This document shows, piece after piece, positions 34,454 through 44,812 of a DNA stretch of 62,706 bases. The position numbers were made by a program, and so were the translations under genes. Origin of the DNA: Achromobacter insuavis. GTDB lineage: Bacteria > Pseudomonadota > Gammaproteobacteria > Burkholderiales > Burkholderiaceae_B. Within the stretch, counting starts at the first letter, position 1. Every line of letters begins with the position of its first letter. Under the pieces are notes generated by a model. It searched no databases and was not told the origin of the DNA. It saw only the letters and a list, made by a program, of their open reading frames with translations. The stretch spans positions 1 through 62,706 of the forward strand of contig NZ_CADIJR010000036.1 of NCBI RefSeq assembly GCF_902859645.1, given 5' to 3'.

Positions 34454-34735
34454 TTACCAGCGCTTGGTCTTGATGTTGTGCACGTGGGCGTGCTGGCCGG
34501 CCTGGATCGGCGCGACCACGCGGCCGATGTCCACGCCGTACTTGAAGACCGTGTCGCCCACGGCCATGTCCTTGATCGCGACCTTGTGGCCGATGGGGAT
34601 GTCCTGCGAGGCCCGCACGTGGACGATCTTGTCCTCGTCCATGATCCAGGCATTGAGCTCCGTTCCGGCGGTCAGGCCCTCCACCACGGCGACCGCCACC
34701 GTGTCCTTGGCATCGTGCAATACGGCGTGAATCAT
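34454..34735 (-). CDS. suyA: (2R)-sulfolactate sulfo-lyase, small subunit
   Basis: 93 residues, a SAF-domain protein equal in length to known SuyA. Recognisable stretches are [36 protein letters not shown] and [10 protein letters not shown]. It is the first gene of the cluster on this strand, with a strong site AGGAGAGGAAGACG before ATG 34735, and suyB starts 32 bases downstream. Separate SuyA and SuyB subunits are normal for the enzyme. Confidence 0.88.
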   Translation of the reverse strand: MIHAVLHDAKDTVAVAVVEGLTAGTELNAWIMDEDKIVHVRASQDIPIGHKVAIKDMAVGDTVFKYGVDIGRVVAPIQAGQHAHVHNIKTKRW

Positions 34736-34836
34736 CGTCTTCCTCTCCTGGGTGAGCGCGCGGCGGAGTGCCGCGGGCGCTTCGGATCACAACGTCCGGC
34801 AAATCTTAGGGCGGGCTTTTTCGCATGTCAACTAAA

Positions 34837-34848
34837 TCATATATATGA
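34837..34848. promoter_or_regulatory. 12-bp palindrome TCATATATATGA in suyA-GntR divergent region
   Basis: Perfect palindrome in the AT-rich core of the 181-base region between suyA and the GntR/UTRA gene; a further TATGA half-site follows at 34853-34857. It is a good candidate operator for the divergent regulator. Confidence 0.5.
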
Positions 34849-34916
34849 ATTGTATGACTTGAGCCGAGGCGGTCCGCGCCGCTACACTGGAGGCCCTGAT
34901 TTATTGCGATGCACCC

Positions 34917-35672
34917 ATGAACACCAGCCTGTCATCGACTGTGCCTTTGGGCAGTCCCTTGTACGAGCAGGTCAAGCAGGCCGTGCTTGCCGCGCTGGCG
35001 CAAGGCGAATGGAAGCAGGGCGAGGCGATTCCGCCGGAGAAGAACCTGGCCGAGCGCTTCGGCGTGTCGATCGGCACGTTGCGCAAGGCCATCGACGAAC
35101 TGGCCGCCGAGAACATCCTGGTGCGCCATCAGGGCCGCGGCACCTATGTCGCGGTGCACACGCGCAACCACCACTTCTTCAAGTTCTTCCGCATCCTGCG
35201 CCAGGACGGCCACAAGTCGTATCCGGCCACCGAGCTGCTGCGCTTTCGCCGCGTCAAGGCCTCGGCCGAGGCGCGCGACAAGCTTGGCCTGCCGGCCGGC
35301 GCCTACGTGTTCGAGTTCCTCAACATGCTGTCGCTGAACGGCGATGTGGTCATGGTCGACGACATCTGCCTGCCGGAATCGCGCTTTCCGGGCATGACCG
35401 AAGCGCACCTGCGCGAACGCGCCAGCACGCTGTACGCGCTGTACCAGGACGTGTTCGGCGTCAACGTCATCGCCACCGATGAACGCCTGCGCACCTGCCT
35501 GGCCGACCGTTCCCATGCGCGCTGGCTGGGCGTGGCCGAGGGCGGGCCGTTGCTGGAGATCCGCCGCCTGGCGTATTCCTACAACCGCCAGCCGGTCGAA
35601 TGGCGCATCTCGCGCGTCAACACCGAACGCTACGAATACCTGGGGCATGAACCCTGGGAGGCGGGGGCCTGA
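34917..35672 (+). CDS. GntR family regulator, HutC/UTRA subfamily
   Basis: 251 residues. Winged HTH at about 10-78 (LYEQVKQAVLAALAQGEW, FGVSIGTLRKAIDELAAENI, VRHQGRGTYV) and a UTRA ligand domain at about 95-240 with the late motif RRLAYSYNRQPVEWRISRVN. Divergent from suyA, so most likely the local regulator of sulfolactate degradation. This differs from the IclR-type regulator reported with slc genes in Chromohalobacter. Ligand unknown, probably sulfolactate or a close relative. Confidence 0.88.
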   Translation: MNTSLSSTVPLGSPLYEQVKQAVLAALAQGEWKQGEAIPPEKNLAERFGVSIGTLRKAIDELAAENILVRHQGRGTYVAVHTRNHHFFKFFRILRQDGHKSYPATELLRFRRVKASAEARDKLGLPAGAYVFEFLNMLSLNGDVVMVDDICLPESRFPGMTEAHLRERASTLYALYQDVFGVNVIATDERLRTCLADRSHARWLGVAEGGPLLEIRRLAYSYNRQPVEWRISRVNTERYEYLGHEPWEAGA

Positions 35673-35822
35673 GCCGCCGCCCGGCCCGCGTATCGGACGC
35701 GGGCGCTTGCGGCCCCCCGCGCAAGCAGTGCTAGAATTCCTGCCGCACTACCCAATTTTCGGCGCCGATTTGCCTGATCCGCTTGCGGGCGCCTTCCAAT
35801 AAATCCAGCTAAAGAGGTCCGT

Positions 35823-37090
<1,268 letters not shown>

Positions 37091-37094
<4 letters not shown>

Positions 37095-37705
37095 CTCCTG
37101 TGACTCCCCGTCCCGCCCTGACCGCGCTGCGGCCCGACCTGGCGCGCATCGCCAGCTGGATCGAGCCCGGCAGCCGCGTGCTGGACCTGGGGTGCGGCGA
37201 CGGCGCCCTGCTGGCGCACCTGCGCGATCAGCGCCAGGTGCGCGGCGCGGGCGTCGAAGTGGACGACACCTGCGTCATCGCCTGCGTGCGGCGCGGCGTC
37301 GAGGTGATCCAGCAGAACCTGGAAGACGGCCTGGCGCTGTTCGACGACAAGCAGTTCGACACCGTGGTGCTGTCGCAGACGCTGCAGTCGATGCACCGCA
37401 CCGAGCACATCCTGCGCGAAATGGCGCGGGTGGCGCGCCATGGCGTGGTGTCGTTCCCCAACTTCGGCTATTGGCCGCACGGCTGGGCCATCCTGCGCGG
37501 GCGCATGCCGGTGACGGGCCAGATGCCCTACCAGTGGTACAACACACCCAACATCCACCTGTGCACGCTGCGCGACTTCGAGCAGCTGGCCGGCGAGCTG
37601 GGCCTGCGCATCCTGGAACGCGCCACCTTCAACGAAGGGCGCGAGATCAAGGCCTTCCCGAGCTGGCGCAGCACCCTGGCGGTGTACCGCTTCGCCTCGC
37701 CCTGA
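37091..37705 (+). CDS. metW: MetW, methionine biosynthesis partner of MetX
   Basis: 204 residues with a class I methyltransferase-like fold: motif [16 protein letters not shown] at about 31-45, [14 protein letters not shown], and the MetW-specific tail [19 protein letters not shown] and [17 protein letters not shown]. In other bacteria MetW binds MetX and raises its activity. Translationally coupled to metX by a four-base overlap. Confidence 0.95.
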
Positions 37706-37774
37706 CATTCTGCAACGCGGGCTGACGGCCCGGGCGCCAGCGCCTAAAATGCCGCAAGCCCGCCGCGCACGCCC

Positions 37775-39055
37775 GTGCGCCGCGGCGGCTCGTTCCAGGA
37801 GACCGTCATTACCGCTGTATCCAACGTCTACACCAGTCCCCGCGTCGCGCCCCTGCTGGTCCTGGGGTTCGCCAGCGGATTGCCGCTGGCACTGACCAGC
37901 GGCACCTTGCAGGCCTGGGCCACCGTGGCCGGCGTGCCGTTGCAGCAGATCGGCTTCCTGACCCTGGTGGGCACGGCCTACACCCTCAAGTTCCTGTGGG
38001 CGCCGCTGGTGGACCGCTATGCGCCGCCGCTGCTGGGCCGGCGCCGCGGCTGGATGCTGGTGACGCAGGTGCTGCTGGGGCTGGCGATCATGGTCATGGG
38101 CACGCTGTCGCCGTCTTCGGCGTTGCAGACGCTGTCCCTGCTGGCGGTGCTGGTGGCTTTCCTGTCGGCCACCCAGGACATCGCTTTCGACGCCTATTGC
38201 ACCGACGTGCTGCGCAAGGAAGAGCGCGGCGCCGGCGCGGCCATCAAGGTCATGGGCTACCGGGTGGCGATGATCGTTTCCGGCGGCCTGGCGCTGATCC
38301 TGGCCGACCAGTGGATCGGCTGGGGCAATACCTATGCGGTGATGGGCGGCCTGATGCTGCTGTGCGCGCTGGCGACGCTGTGGGCGCCCGAGCCGGAGCA
38401 CGTGGCCAAGCCGCCGCGCAGCCTGGGCGAGGCCGTGTCGGCGCCCTTGCAGGAGTTCTTCACCCGGCGCGGCGCGCTGGCGGTGCTGCTGCTGATCGTG
38501 CTGTACAAGCTGGGCGACGCCTTTGCCGGCGCGCTCTCGACCACCTTCCTGATCCGCGGCGCGGGCTACACGCCCACCGAGGTCGGCGCGGTCAACAAGG
38601 TCATGGGCATGGCCGCGACCGTGGTCGGCGCGCTGGCCGGCGGGCTCATCATGTCGCGCTGGACCCTGTACCGGTCGCTGATGGTGTTCGGCCTGCTGCA
38701 GGCGGTGTCCAACCTGGGTTACTGGCTGATCGCCGTGAGCCCCAAGAGCATCTGGCTGATGGGCGCGGCGGTGGGGCTGGAAAACCTGTGCGGCGGCCTG
38801 GGCACGGCGGCCTTCGTCGGGCTCTTGATGGCCCTGTGCCGCCAGCGCTTCTCGGCCACGCAGTTCGCGCTGCTGTCGGCCTTGTCGGCCGTGGGCCGGA
38901 CCTATCTGGCCGGACCCTTGACGCCGCCATTGGTCGAACACCTGGGCTGGCCGGGGTTCTTCCTGGTGACGGTGGTCATCGCACTGCCGGGGCTGTTGCT
39001 GCTGTATCTGCTGCGCGGCCGCATCGAGGCCATGATCCAGGACGGCGACGCCTGA
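37775..39055 (+). CDS. ampG: AmpG-like muropeptide permease (MFS)
   Basis: Inner-membrane MFS protein with about 12 segments, importing anhydromuropeptides for cell-wall recycling if truly AmpG. Family stretches: LLVLGFASGLPLALTSGTLQ, LVGTAYTLKFLWAPLVDRY, FLSATQDIAFDAYCTDVL. GTG 37775 gives 426 residues but has no ribosome site. A strong AGGAG (37797-37801) sits six bases before an in-frame ATT at 37808, giving 415 residues starting with TAVSNVYTSPRV after the initiator. True start may be this rare AUU codon. Confidence 0.85.
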   Translation: MRRGGSFQETVITAVSNVYTSPRVAPLLVLGFASGLPLALTSGTLQAWATVAGVPLQQIGFLTLVGTAYTLKFLWAPLVDRYAPPLLGRRRGWMLVTQVLLGLAIMVMGTLSPSSALQTLSLLAVLVAFLSATQDIAFDAYCTDVLRKEERGAGAAIKVMGYRVAMIVSGGLALILADQWIGWGNTYAVMGGLMLLCALATLWAPEPEHVAKPPRSLGEAVSAPLQEFFTRRGALAVLLLIVLYKLGDAFAGALSTTFLIRGAGYTPTEVGAVNKVMGMAATVVGALAGGLIMSRWTLYRSLMVFGLLQAVSNLGYWLIAVSPKSIWLMGAAVGLENLCGGLGTAAFVGLLMALCRQRFSATQFALLSALSAVGRTYLAGPLTPPLVEHLGWPGFFLVTVVIALPGLLLLYLLRGRIEAMIQDGDA

Positions 39056-39092
39056 CGCCAGGCCCGTGCGGGTCCGGCGCCAGGGCGGCGCG

Positions 39093-39962
39093 CTACGCCT
39101 CGTCGGTCAGGCGCACGATCAGCACGTCGCTGGGCAGCGCTTCCAGCAGGCGCTCGGCGACGCTGCCGATGGCGGTGCGCAGCAGGCCGGTGCGGCCATG
39201 GGTGCCGGTGACGACCAGGTCGGAACGGTGGTTGAACGAGTATTCCGACAGCACCGTTTCCGGCTGGCCGCATTCCAGCACCACCTTGGGCGGCGTCACG
39301 TCGGCCAGTTCCGGCGTCTCGGCGATGAACTCGCGCGAACTCTGCTCGGCCGCGTGGTAGAAGCTGCGGGTGACGGCGTCGTCCGGCACGTTCTTGCCCT
39401 GGAACGGCACGTCGTAGGCGTGGAACAGCGTCAGGTCGGCGTTGGGCACCAGCTGCAGCGCGGCGCGCAGCGCCTGGCGCGAGCCGGCCGAGAAGTCGGT
39501 GGCCACCAGCACGTCGCGGTACGGCTTGCGCGGCCGGTTCTTGACCACCAGCACCGGCTGGCGCGCCTGCCGCGCCAGCTTCTCGACCGTGGTGCCGAGC
39601 AGCAGCCGCCCCAGGGTCTCGTCGCGGGCGATGCCGGCGATGATCAGCGAGCAGCCGAAGCTGTCGGCGGTTTCCATGATGCGCACCAGCGGATCGCCCG
39701 TGACCACCACGACTTCGGTGGCGACGCCGGCGTTGGCCAGGTCTTCGGCCAGTTCGCGCTCGGCCACGGCCTTGTGGTCCGCGGCCAGCCGGCGCCAGAC
39801 CGGGGTGGTCAGGCGCGCCGACACGCCGTGGTTTTCCATGACGTGCAGCACGACCAGCTTGGTGTCGAGCTCCTTGGCCAGTTGCAGCGCGCGATCCAGG
39901 GCGCGATCGCCCCGCGCGCTGAGGTCCGTGGCCAGAAGGATGGGGCCAGGTTGTTGCGACAT
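39093..39962 (-). CDS. Tandem universal stress protein (UspA family)
   Basis: 289 residues formed of two Usp domains (about 8-140 and 150-285). The second domain has a full ATP-binding signature (GTHGRTGLLRTAIGSVAERL). The first has a weaker version (GIARDETLGRLLLGTTVEKL), so only one site may bind nucleotide. ATG 39962 has GGAGAAACGT upstream. Convergent with the AmpG-like gene. Role is general stress survival; nothing nearby narrows it. Confidence 0.9.
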   Translation of the reverse strand: MSQQPGPILLATDLSARGDRALDRALQLAKELDTKLVVLHVMENHGVSARLTTPVWRRLAADHKAVAERELAEDLANAGVATEVVVVTGDPLVRIMETADSFGCSLIIAGIARDETLGRLLLGTTVEKLARQARQPVLVVKNRPRKPYRDVLVATDFSAGSRQALRAALQLVPNADLTLFHAYDVPFQGKNVPDDAVTRSFYHAAEQSSREFIAETPELADVTPPKVVLECGQPETVLSEYSFNHRSDLVVTGTHGRTGLLRTAIGSVAERLLEALPSDVLIVRLTDEA

Positions 39963-40229
39963 ACGTTTCTCCCGAGATGGGGCCGGGACGGTGACTCCCG
40001 CTAGCCCGCCGTCCGGCCAATATCGCCCTTGCGGGCACACTCCCATTGTCCCGCCGGGGCGCGGACCGGGGCTTGACCGATGTCAACGCGCTTCCAGCGT
40101 AAGGGAGGCGCGGCCGTCCGGCAATGCGCCGGCCGCCGCCCGCGTCAATACAATGGGGCCTGCCGCCGACCGTTCCCCGCGACCGTTCCCCGATTTTCGG
40201 GCGGCCTTTGCCCCATTTCCGCCCGCTCC

Positions 40230-40868
40230 ATGTTCTACGATCTTTCGCCCGCCCTGCTGCACACGCTTTACCTGGTCGCCATCGTGGCCGAAGCCATGAC
40301 CGCCGCGCTGTCGGCCGGCCGGCGCGACATGGACTGGATGGGCGTGTGCATCATCGCCTGCGTCACCGCGCTGGGCGGGGGCTCGCTGCGCGACGTGCTG
40401 CTGGGGCACTACCCGCTGACCTGGGTGGTGCATCCCGAGTACCTGTGGATGACGGCGGGCGCGGCCCTGCTGACCGCGCTGATCGCCCCGGTGATGCGGC
40501 GCCTGCGCAGCGTGTTCCTGCTGGCCGACGCCCTGGGCCTGGTGGCGTTCACGGTCATCGGCTGCCAGGTGGCGCAGCTGATGCAATTGCCGATCACGGT
40601 GGTGCTGATCAGCGGCATGATCACCGGCTGCGCCGGCGGCGTGCTGCGCGACGTGCTCTGCAACGAGGTGCCGCTGCTGTTCCGCAAGGAGCTGTACGCC
40701 AGCGTGTCGGTGGTGACCGGGGCGCTCTACCTGGGCGTGCAGGCCCTGGGGCTGCCGGCCAACGCCGCCGTGCCGATCGCGCTGGCGGTCGGGCTGGCGC
40801 TGCGCCTGCTGGCCCTGCGCTTCAATTGGCAGATGCCGAAGTTCGTGTACCGCGACGATTGGCACTGA
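40230..40868 (+). CDS. UPF0126/TRIC-type membrane protein
   Basis: 212 residues with about 7 membrane segments and two internally similar halves, each with the glycine-rich family motif (ALGGGSLRDVLLG and GCAGGVLRDVLCNEVPLLFR). Such YadS/YicG-like proteins are related to eukaryotic TRIC cation channels; some have been linked to glycine transport. ATG 40230 chosen for the start of the first helix (MFYDLSPALLHTLYLVAIVA). Confidence 0.9.
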   Translation: MFYDLSPALLHTLYLVAIVAEAMTAALSAGRRDMDWMGVCIIACVTALGGGSLRDVLLGHYPLTWVVHPEYLWMTAGAALLTALIAPVMRRLRSVFLLADALGLVAFTVIGCQVAQLMQLPITVVLISGMITGCAGGVLRDVLCNEVPLLFRKELYASVSVVTGALYLGVQALGLPANAAVPIALAVGLALRLLALRFNWQMPKFVYRDDWH

Positions 40869-40981
40869 GGCCCCCTCGCAGCCCGCATTCCTGCAACAAT
40901 TTTCCTATTTGTGTTTCAATAAATTTCTAGTATCTTGTCGCTGTCGCAATACTTTGCATCACGCAGTACAAGGGGAGCCGA

Positions 40982-41683
40982 TTGGACGTCAAAGCGCCCG
41001 CCACGATTCCGTATTTCCTTCAGGAACAGATTCGTGAATTGATAGTGGATGGCACTATCAGGCCCGGGCAGCCATTGCGGGAACAGGAACTGGAGCAGCG
41101 TTTCGGCACCAGCCGCAGTCCCATCCGGGAAGCGCTGCGTCTGTTGGAACTGAGCGGCCTGGTGACGCACGTCCAACGCAAAGGCTTTCGGGTCACCCTG
41201 TATTCCGAAACCCAGATCCGCCACCTGTACAAGTTGCGCGCGGAGCTGGAAGCCTATTGCATCCGCCAGGTCGCCGAGATCGACGACATCTCGCCCCTGG
41301 TGGCCGAGTTGCGCAGCTATGACGAGGCGATCGCGGCCGCCATGGCCAAGGGCGACGTGCGCGCCTACATCTCGGCGCTGCGCGAGTTCTACCTGGCCAG
41401 CGCCCGCTTCACCGGCAATTCGCCGCTGGCGGACGTGCTAACCAAGCTGTACGAGCAGGTCGAGCCGCTGCGCTACCTGCTGGCCAGGCAGACCATGGCC
41501 TCGAACAACCTGCAGGCCTACACCCAGGGCATCACGCAGGCGTTGGACCAGCGCGATTTCGACCGCGCCGCCGAGCTGACGCGCAATTACGTGGTCGATG
41601 TGCTGCCGGGCATCCTGCGGGCCTACCACGAGGCGTCGCTGCAGGACGCCGAAGAGTCCGCGTCGCGCTACGGGCGCGCATAA
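40982..41683 (+). CDS. GntR family regulator, FCD subfamily
   Basis: 233 residues. HTH at about 10-75 (FLQEQIRELIVDGTIRPGQP, FGTSRSPIREALRLLELSGL) and FCD domain after about 85. TTG start at 40982 supported by AAGGGGAGCCGA. Ends 11 bases from the convergent pxpA end, so it is likely linked to the 5-oxoproline genes, although divergent LysR at the other end of that operon is an equal candidate regulator. Confidence 0.88.
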   Translation: MDVKAPATIPYFLQEQIRELIVDGTIRPGQPLREQELEQRFGTSRSPIREALRLLELSGLVTHVQRKGFRVTLYSETQIRHLYKLRAELEAYCIRQVAEIDDISPLVAELRSYDEAIAAAMAKGDVRAYISALREFYLASARFTGNSPLADVLTKLYEQVEPLRYLLARQTMASNNLQAYTQGITQALDQRDFDRAAELTRNYVVDVLPGILRAYHEASLQDAEESASRYGRA

Positions 41684-41694
41684 GCCCGCGACCG

Positions 41695-42465
41695 TCAGGC
41701 GTGCGCGGACGGCGTGCGCACGGCGATGCCGGCCCGCTCCAGCGCTTCGCGGATGGCGCGGGCGAATACCAGCGCATTGGGCTGGTCGCCGTGGATACAG
41801 AGCGTGTCGGCCTGCACCGGCACGTCCCTACCGTCGACTGAGCGCACCTTGCCTTCCCGCACCATCCGCACGACCTGCGCCACCGCCTGGTCGACGTTCT
41901 CGATCATGGCGCCGGCGCGGGTGCGCGGCGTGAGCGAGCCGTCGTCCTGGTAGGAACGGTCGGCGAAGACCTCGTTGGCCGCGGCCAGCCCGATGGCGCG
42001 CGCGGCGTCGATCAGCTTGCTGCCGGCCAGCCCGTACAGCACCAGCGAGGCATCCACGTCCTTGACCGCCTGGCAGATGGCGCGCGCCAGGCCTTCGTCC
42101 TTGGCGGCCATGTTGTAGAGCGCGCCATGCGCCTTGACGTGGTGCAGCCGCGCGCCTTGCGAGGCGGCCACGCCGGCCAGCGCGCCGATCTGGTAGACGG
42201 TGATGTCGTAGGCTTCGTCCGGCGTGATCGGAATCGCGCGGCGGCCGAAGCCGACCAGGTCCTGCAGGCTGGGGTGCGCGCCCAGCGCCACGCCCTGCTT
42301 GAGGGCGGCGGCCACGGTCTTGCGCATGGTGGCGGGGTCGCCGCCATGGAAGCCGCAGGCGATATTGGCCGAGCTGACGAAGGCCAGCACCGCGGCGTCG
42401 TTGCCCATGCTCCAGGCGCCATAGCTTTCGCCCATGTCGCAGTTCAGGTCGATGCTTGTGCTCAT
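41695..42465 (-). CDS. pxpA: 5-oxoprolinase subunit A (LamB/YcsF family)
   Basis: 256 residues. LamB/YcsF family opening DLNCDMGESYGAW, then SANIACGFHGGDP, HPSLQDLVGFGRR and VKAHGALYNMAA, ending CIHGDQPNALVFARAI. With PxpB and PxpC it makes the ATP-dependent prokaryotic 5-oxoprolinase that returns pyroglutamate to glutamate. ATG 42465; last gene of the VOC-pxpB-pxpC-pxpA operon, 29 bases after pxpC. Confidence 0.93.
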   Translation of the reverse strand: MSTSIDLNCDMGESYGAWSMGNDAAVLAFVSSANIACGFHGGDPATMRKTVAAALKQGVALGAHPSLQDLVGFGRRAIPITPDEAYDITVYQIGALAGVAASQGARLHHVKAHGALYNMAAKDEGLARAICQAVKDVDASLVLYGLAGSKLIDAARAIGLAAANEVFADRSYQDDGSLTPRTRAGAMIENVDQAVAQVVRMVREGKVRSVDGRDVPVQADTLCIHGDQPNALVFARAIREALERAGIAVRTPSAHA

Positions 42466-42494
42466 GATGGGGTTCCTGTCTGGGTTAGGGCCGT

Positions 42495-43484
42495 TCACCC
42501 CAGCAGCGCGCGCAGCGGCGCCAGCGCGTCCAGCAATTGGGTGAAGGCGCGTTCGCGCTCGCCGTCCAGGCGTTGCGCGTCCTCGAGTTCGATCAGGGAA
42601 AAGCGCAGCGTGCGCCCTGGCGCGTATTGCGCCAGCAAGGGCAGGTCGACGGTGGCGATCTGCGCGATCTTGGGATAGCCGCCGGTGGTCTGCCGGTCGG
42701 CCATGAGAATGATGGCCTCGCCGCCCGAGGGCACCTGCACGGTGCCGAAGCAGGCCGCTTCCGATAGCATCTGGCGCGGCTGGCTCATGGACAGCGCCGG
42801 ACCCTGCAGGCGGTAGCCCATGCGGTCGGACTGCGGACTGATGCGGAATTCCGAGCCGCCGAAGGCATGGCGGGTGGCCTCGGAGAATTCCTGCCATTGC
42901 ATGCCGGGCAGGAAGCGGATGGTGTCGCGCTGCTTGTTGCCGAGCGCGCCGGGCAGGTAGATGCGCAGGTCCCACAGGGCCTTTTGCAATGCGTCGAGGT
43001 CGCGGCCGTCGAGCGCCTGGCGCAGGCCGACCTGGTCGCCCCTGGCCAGCGCGCGGCCCTCGAAGCCGCCGAAGCCGCTGCGCAGGTAGGTGGTTTCGCT
43101 GCCCATCACCGGCGTCAGCGCAAAGCCGCCGTGCACCGCCAGGTAGCCGCGCACGCCATTGGCCGGCCGCGCGCCGAAGGCCAGCGTGTCGCCGGCGCGG
43201 GCGACCAGCGGCCGGTGTTGGGGGATATCCTGGCCATTGAGCGTGGCGCCCAGGTCGGCGCCCGCCAGCGCGAAGCAGGCCGGCGCGTCGAAGCGCAGCG
43301 TGGGACCGGTCAGGGTCATCTCGAGCGTGGCGGGGTCGCCGGTGTTGCCGGCGAGCGCGTTGGCCAGGCGGTGGGCGCGTTCGTCCATGGCGCCGGCGGC
43401 CGGGATGCCCTGGTGCTGGTAGCCCTCGCGGCCGCGGTTCTGGAAGCTGGACAGCATGCCCGGCTTGATGACGGCAACGCTCAC
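42495..43484 (-). CDS. pxpC: 5-oxoprolinase subunit C (biotin-dependent carboxyltransferase-like)
   Basis: 329 residues, AHS2/KipA family: start VAVIKPGMLSSFQNRGREGY, AAGAMDERAHRLANALAGN, SDRMGYRLQGPAL and LMADRQTTGGYPKIAQIATV. Overlaps pxpB by four bases, as usual for this pair, which folds and works as a complex. Some organisms carry B and C as one urea-amidolyase-like fusion; here they are separate. Confidence 0.93.
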   Translation of the reverse strand: MSVAVIKPGMLSSFQNRGREGYQHQGIPAAGAMDERAHRLANALAGNTGDPATLEMTLTGPTLRFDAPACFALAGADLGATLNGQDIPQHRPLVARAGDTLAFGARPANGVRGYLAVHGGFALTPVMGSETTYLRSGFGGFEGRALARGDQVGLRQALDGRDLDALQKALWDLRIYLPGALGNKQRDTIRFLPGMQWQEFSEATRHAFGGSEFRISPQSDRMGYRLQGPALSMSQPRQMLSEAACFGTVQVPSGGEAIILMADRQTTGGYPKIAQIATVDLPLLAQYAPGRTLRFSLIELEDAQRLDGERERAFTQLLDALAPLRALLG

Positions 43485-44221
43485 GGCCGGGCCTCCCGCA
43501 GGCGCTCGAATTCGTCGGGGGTGATCGGCACGAAGCGCACCGAGTCGCCCGGTTGCAGGTACGCGGCAGGGTCGCGCGCGGGGTCGAACATGGTCAGCGG
43601 CGTGGTGCCGATGATGTGCCAGCCGCCGGGCAGGCGGTTGGGGTAGATCACGGTCTGGCGGTTGGCGATGGCCACCGCGCCGGCCGGCACCGCGGTGCGC
43701 GGCGAGGCGCGACGCGGCAGATTCAGTTTTTCGTCGTGCACGCCCAGGTAGGCATGGCCGGGGGCGAAGCCCAGCATGAACACCATGCTGCGCGGGCCGC
43801 TGTGCAGCCCGATGACTTCGTCGGGCGTCAGGCCGGCGGCCTTGGCGACGTCCTGCAGGTCGGGGCCGTAGTCGCCGCCGTAGCAGACGGGCACATCGAT
43901 TTCGCGGCCGGCGGCGTTGTCGGCCGCGATCCCGTCGGCCAGCAGCGCCTCGATGCGTTCGGCCAGGTCGGCGTAGGTGGGGCCGTTGCCCAGGCCGTCG
44001 GGCCGGTAATGCACCGCCACCGCCACGAACGACGGCACCACGTCGGTCACGCCCGGCAGGCCGGCGTCGCGCAGCTTGCGCGCCGCCGCCAGACAGGTGC
44101 GGCCGATGGCGGCGTCGATCTGGTCACCAAAAGCGACGATGAGGCAGCGGTCGCCCTGGGGCTGGATGCGCCAGGCGGTTTCGGCCGGAGAAGATATGTC
44201 TGATATAGCGTTCAACGGCAC
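43481..44221 (-). CDS. pxpB: 5-oxoprolinase subunit B (KipI-like)
   Basis: 246 residues, AHS1/KipI family: GDRCLIVAFGDQID, VPSFVAVAVHY, PVCYGGDYGPDL and MLGFAPGHAYLGVHDEKLNL. GTG 44221 is the first start in frame; the family-like sequence begins about 15 residues in. It is 18 bases after the VOC gene and coupled to pxpC. Confidence 0.92.
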   Translation of the reverse strand: MPLNAISDISSPAETAWRIQPQGDRCLIVAFGDQIDAAIGRTCLAAARKLRDAGLPGVTDVVPSFVAVAVHYRPDGLGNGPTYADLAERIEALLADGIAADNAAGREIDVPVCYGGDYGPDLQDVAKAAGLTPDEVIGLHSGPRSMVFMLGFAPGHAYLGVHDEKLNLPRRASPRTAVPAGAVAIANRQTVIYPNRLPGGWHIIGTTPLTMFDPARDPAAYLQPGDSVRFVPITPDEFERLREARP

Positions 44222-44239
44222 GAAACCTGTAGAGACGGA

Positions 44240-44671
44240 TTACTTGGCGAACAACGAATCCAGGTTCTTGAACGCCTTGAATTCCAGCGCGTTGCCCGAC
44301 GGATCCAGGAAGAACATGGTGGCCTGTTCGCCGACTTCGCCCTTGAAGCGGATGTAGGGCTCGATGACGAACTCGGTGCCGGCATCGGTCAGGCGCTTGG
44401 CCATGGCTTCCCATTGTTCCATGGAAAGCACCGCGCCGAAATGGCGCACGGGCACATTATGCGAATCGACCGCGCTGGTGGCCTTGTGGCCGCATTCGCT
44501 GGGGGCCAGGTGGGCGACGATCTGGTGGCCGTAGAAGTTGAAGTCGATCCATTCGGGCGAGCTGCGGCCCTCCGGACAGCCCAGCTTTTCGCCGTAGAAG
44601 GCGCGGGCTTCGGCCAGGTCGCGGACCGGGAAGGCCAGGTGGAACGGCGGCAGGTTGGTTTGAGCGGTCAT
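44240..44671 (-). CDS. VOC (glyoxalase/dioxygenase fold) family protein
   Basis: 143 residues, single vicinal-oxygen-chelate domain: [20 protein letters not shown] at the start, with His as the first metal ligand, and [15 protein letters not shown] near the end, with Glu as the last. The middle [13 protein letters not shown] completes the first beta-alpha-beta-beta-beta unit. First gene of the pxp operon; a link to 5-oxoproline metabolism is not established. It could be a glyoxalase- or dioxygenase-like enzyme. Confidence 0.85.
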   Translation of the reverse strand: MTAQTNLPPFHLAFPVRDLAEARAFYGEKLGCPEGRSSPEWIDFNFYGHQIVAHLAPSECGHKATSAVDSHNVPVRHFGAVLSMEQWEAMAKRLTDAGTEFVIEPYIRFKGEVGEQATMFFLDPSGNALEFKAFKNLDSLFAK

Positions 44672-44812
44672 GAAAAGCTCCGGATAAGGCGGAAAAGGTA
44701 ATTCAGAATGCGGACCGTCACCATCGGGTCGTGTCCTGAGTTGCTAGTTTATGAATTGTTTTTTTGATTGAAAAACGATATTTTTTGTGTCTTAGCATCG
44801 AAAATATTGATC

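Noticed and set aside
35761-35793. Possible SAM riboswitch or leader structure before metX
   Set aside because: GGCGCC occurs at both ends of a 33-base stretch, but the arms are self-palindromic and only 6 bp, and I see no SAM-II or SAM-I core.
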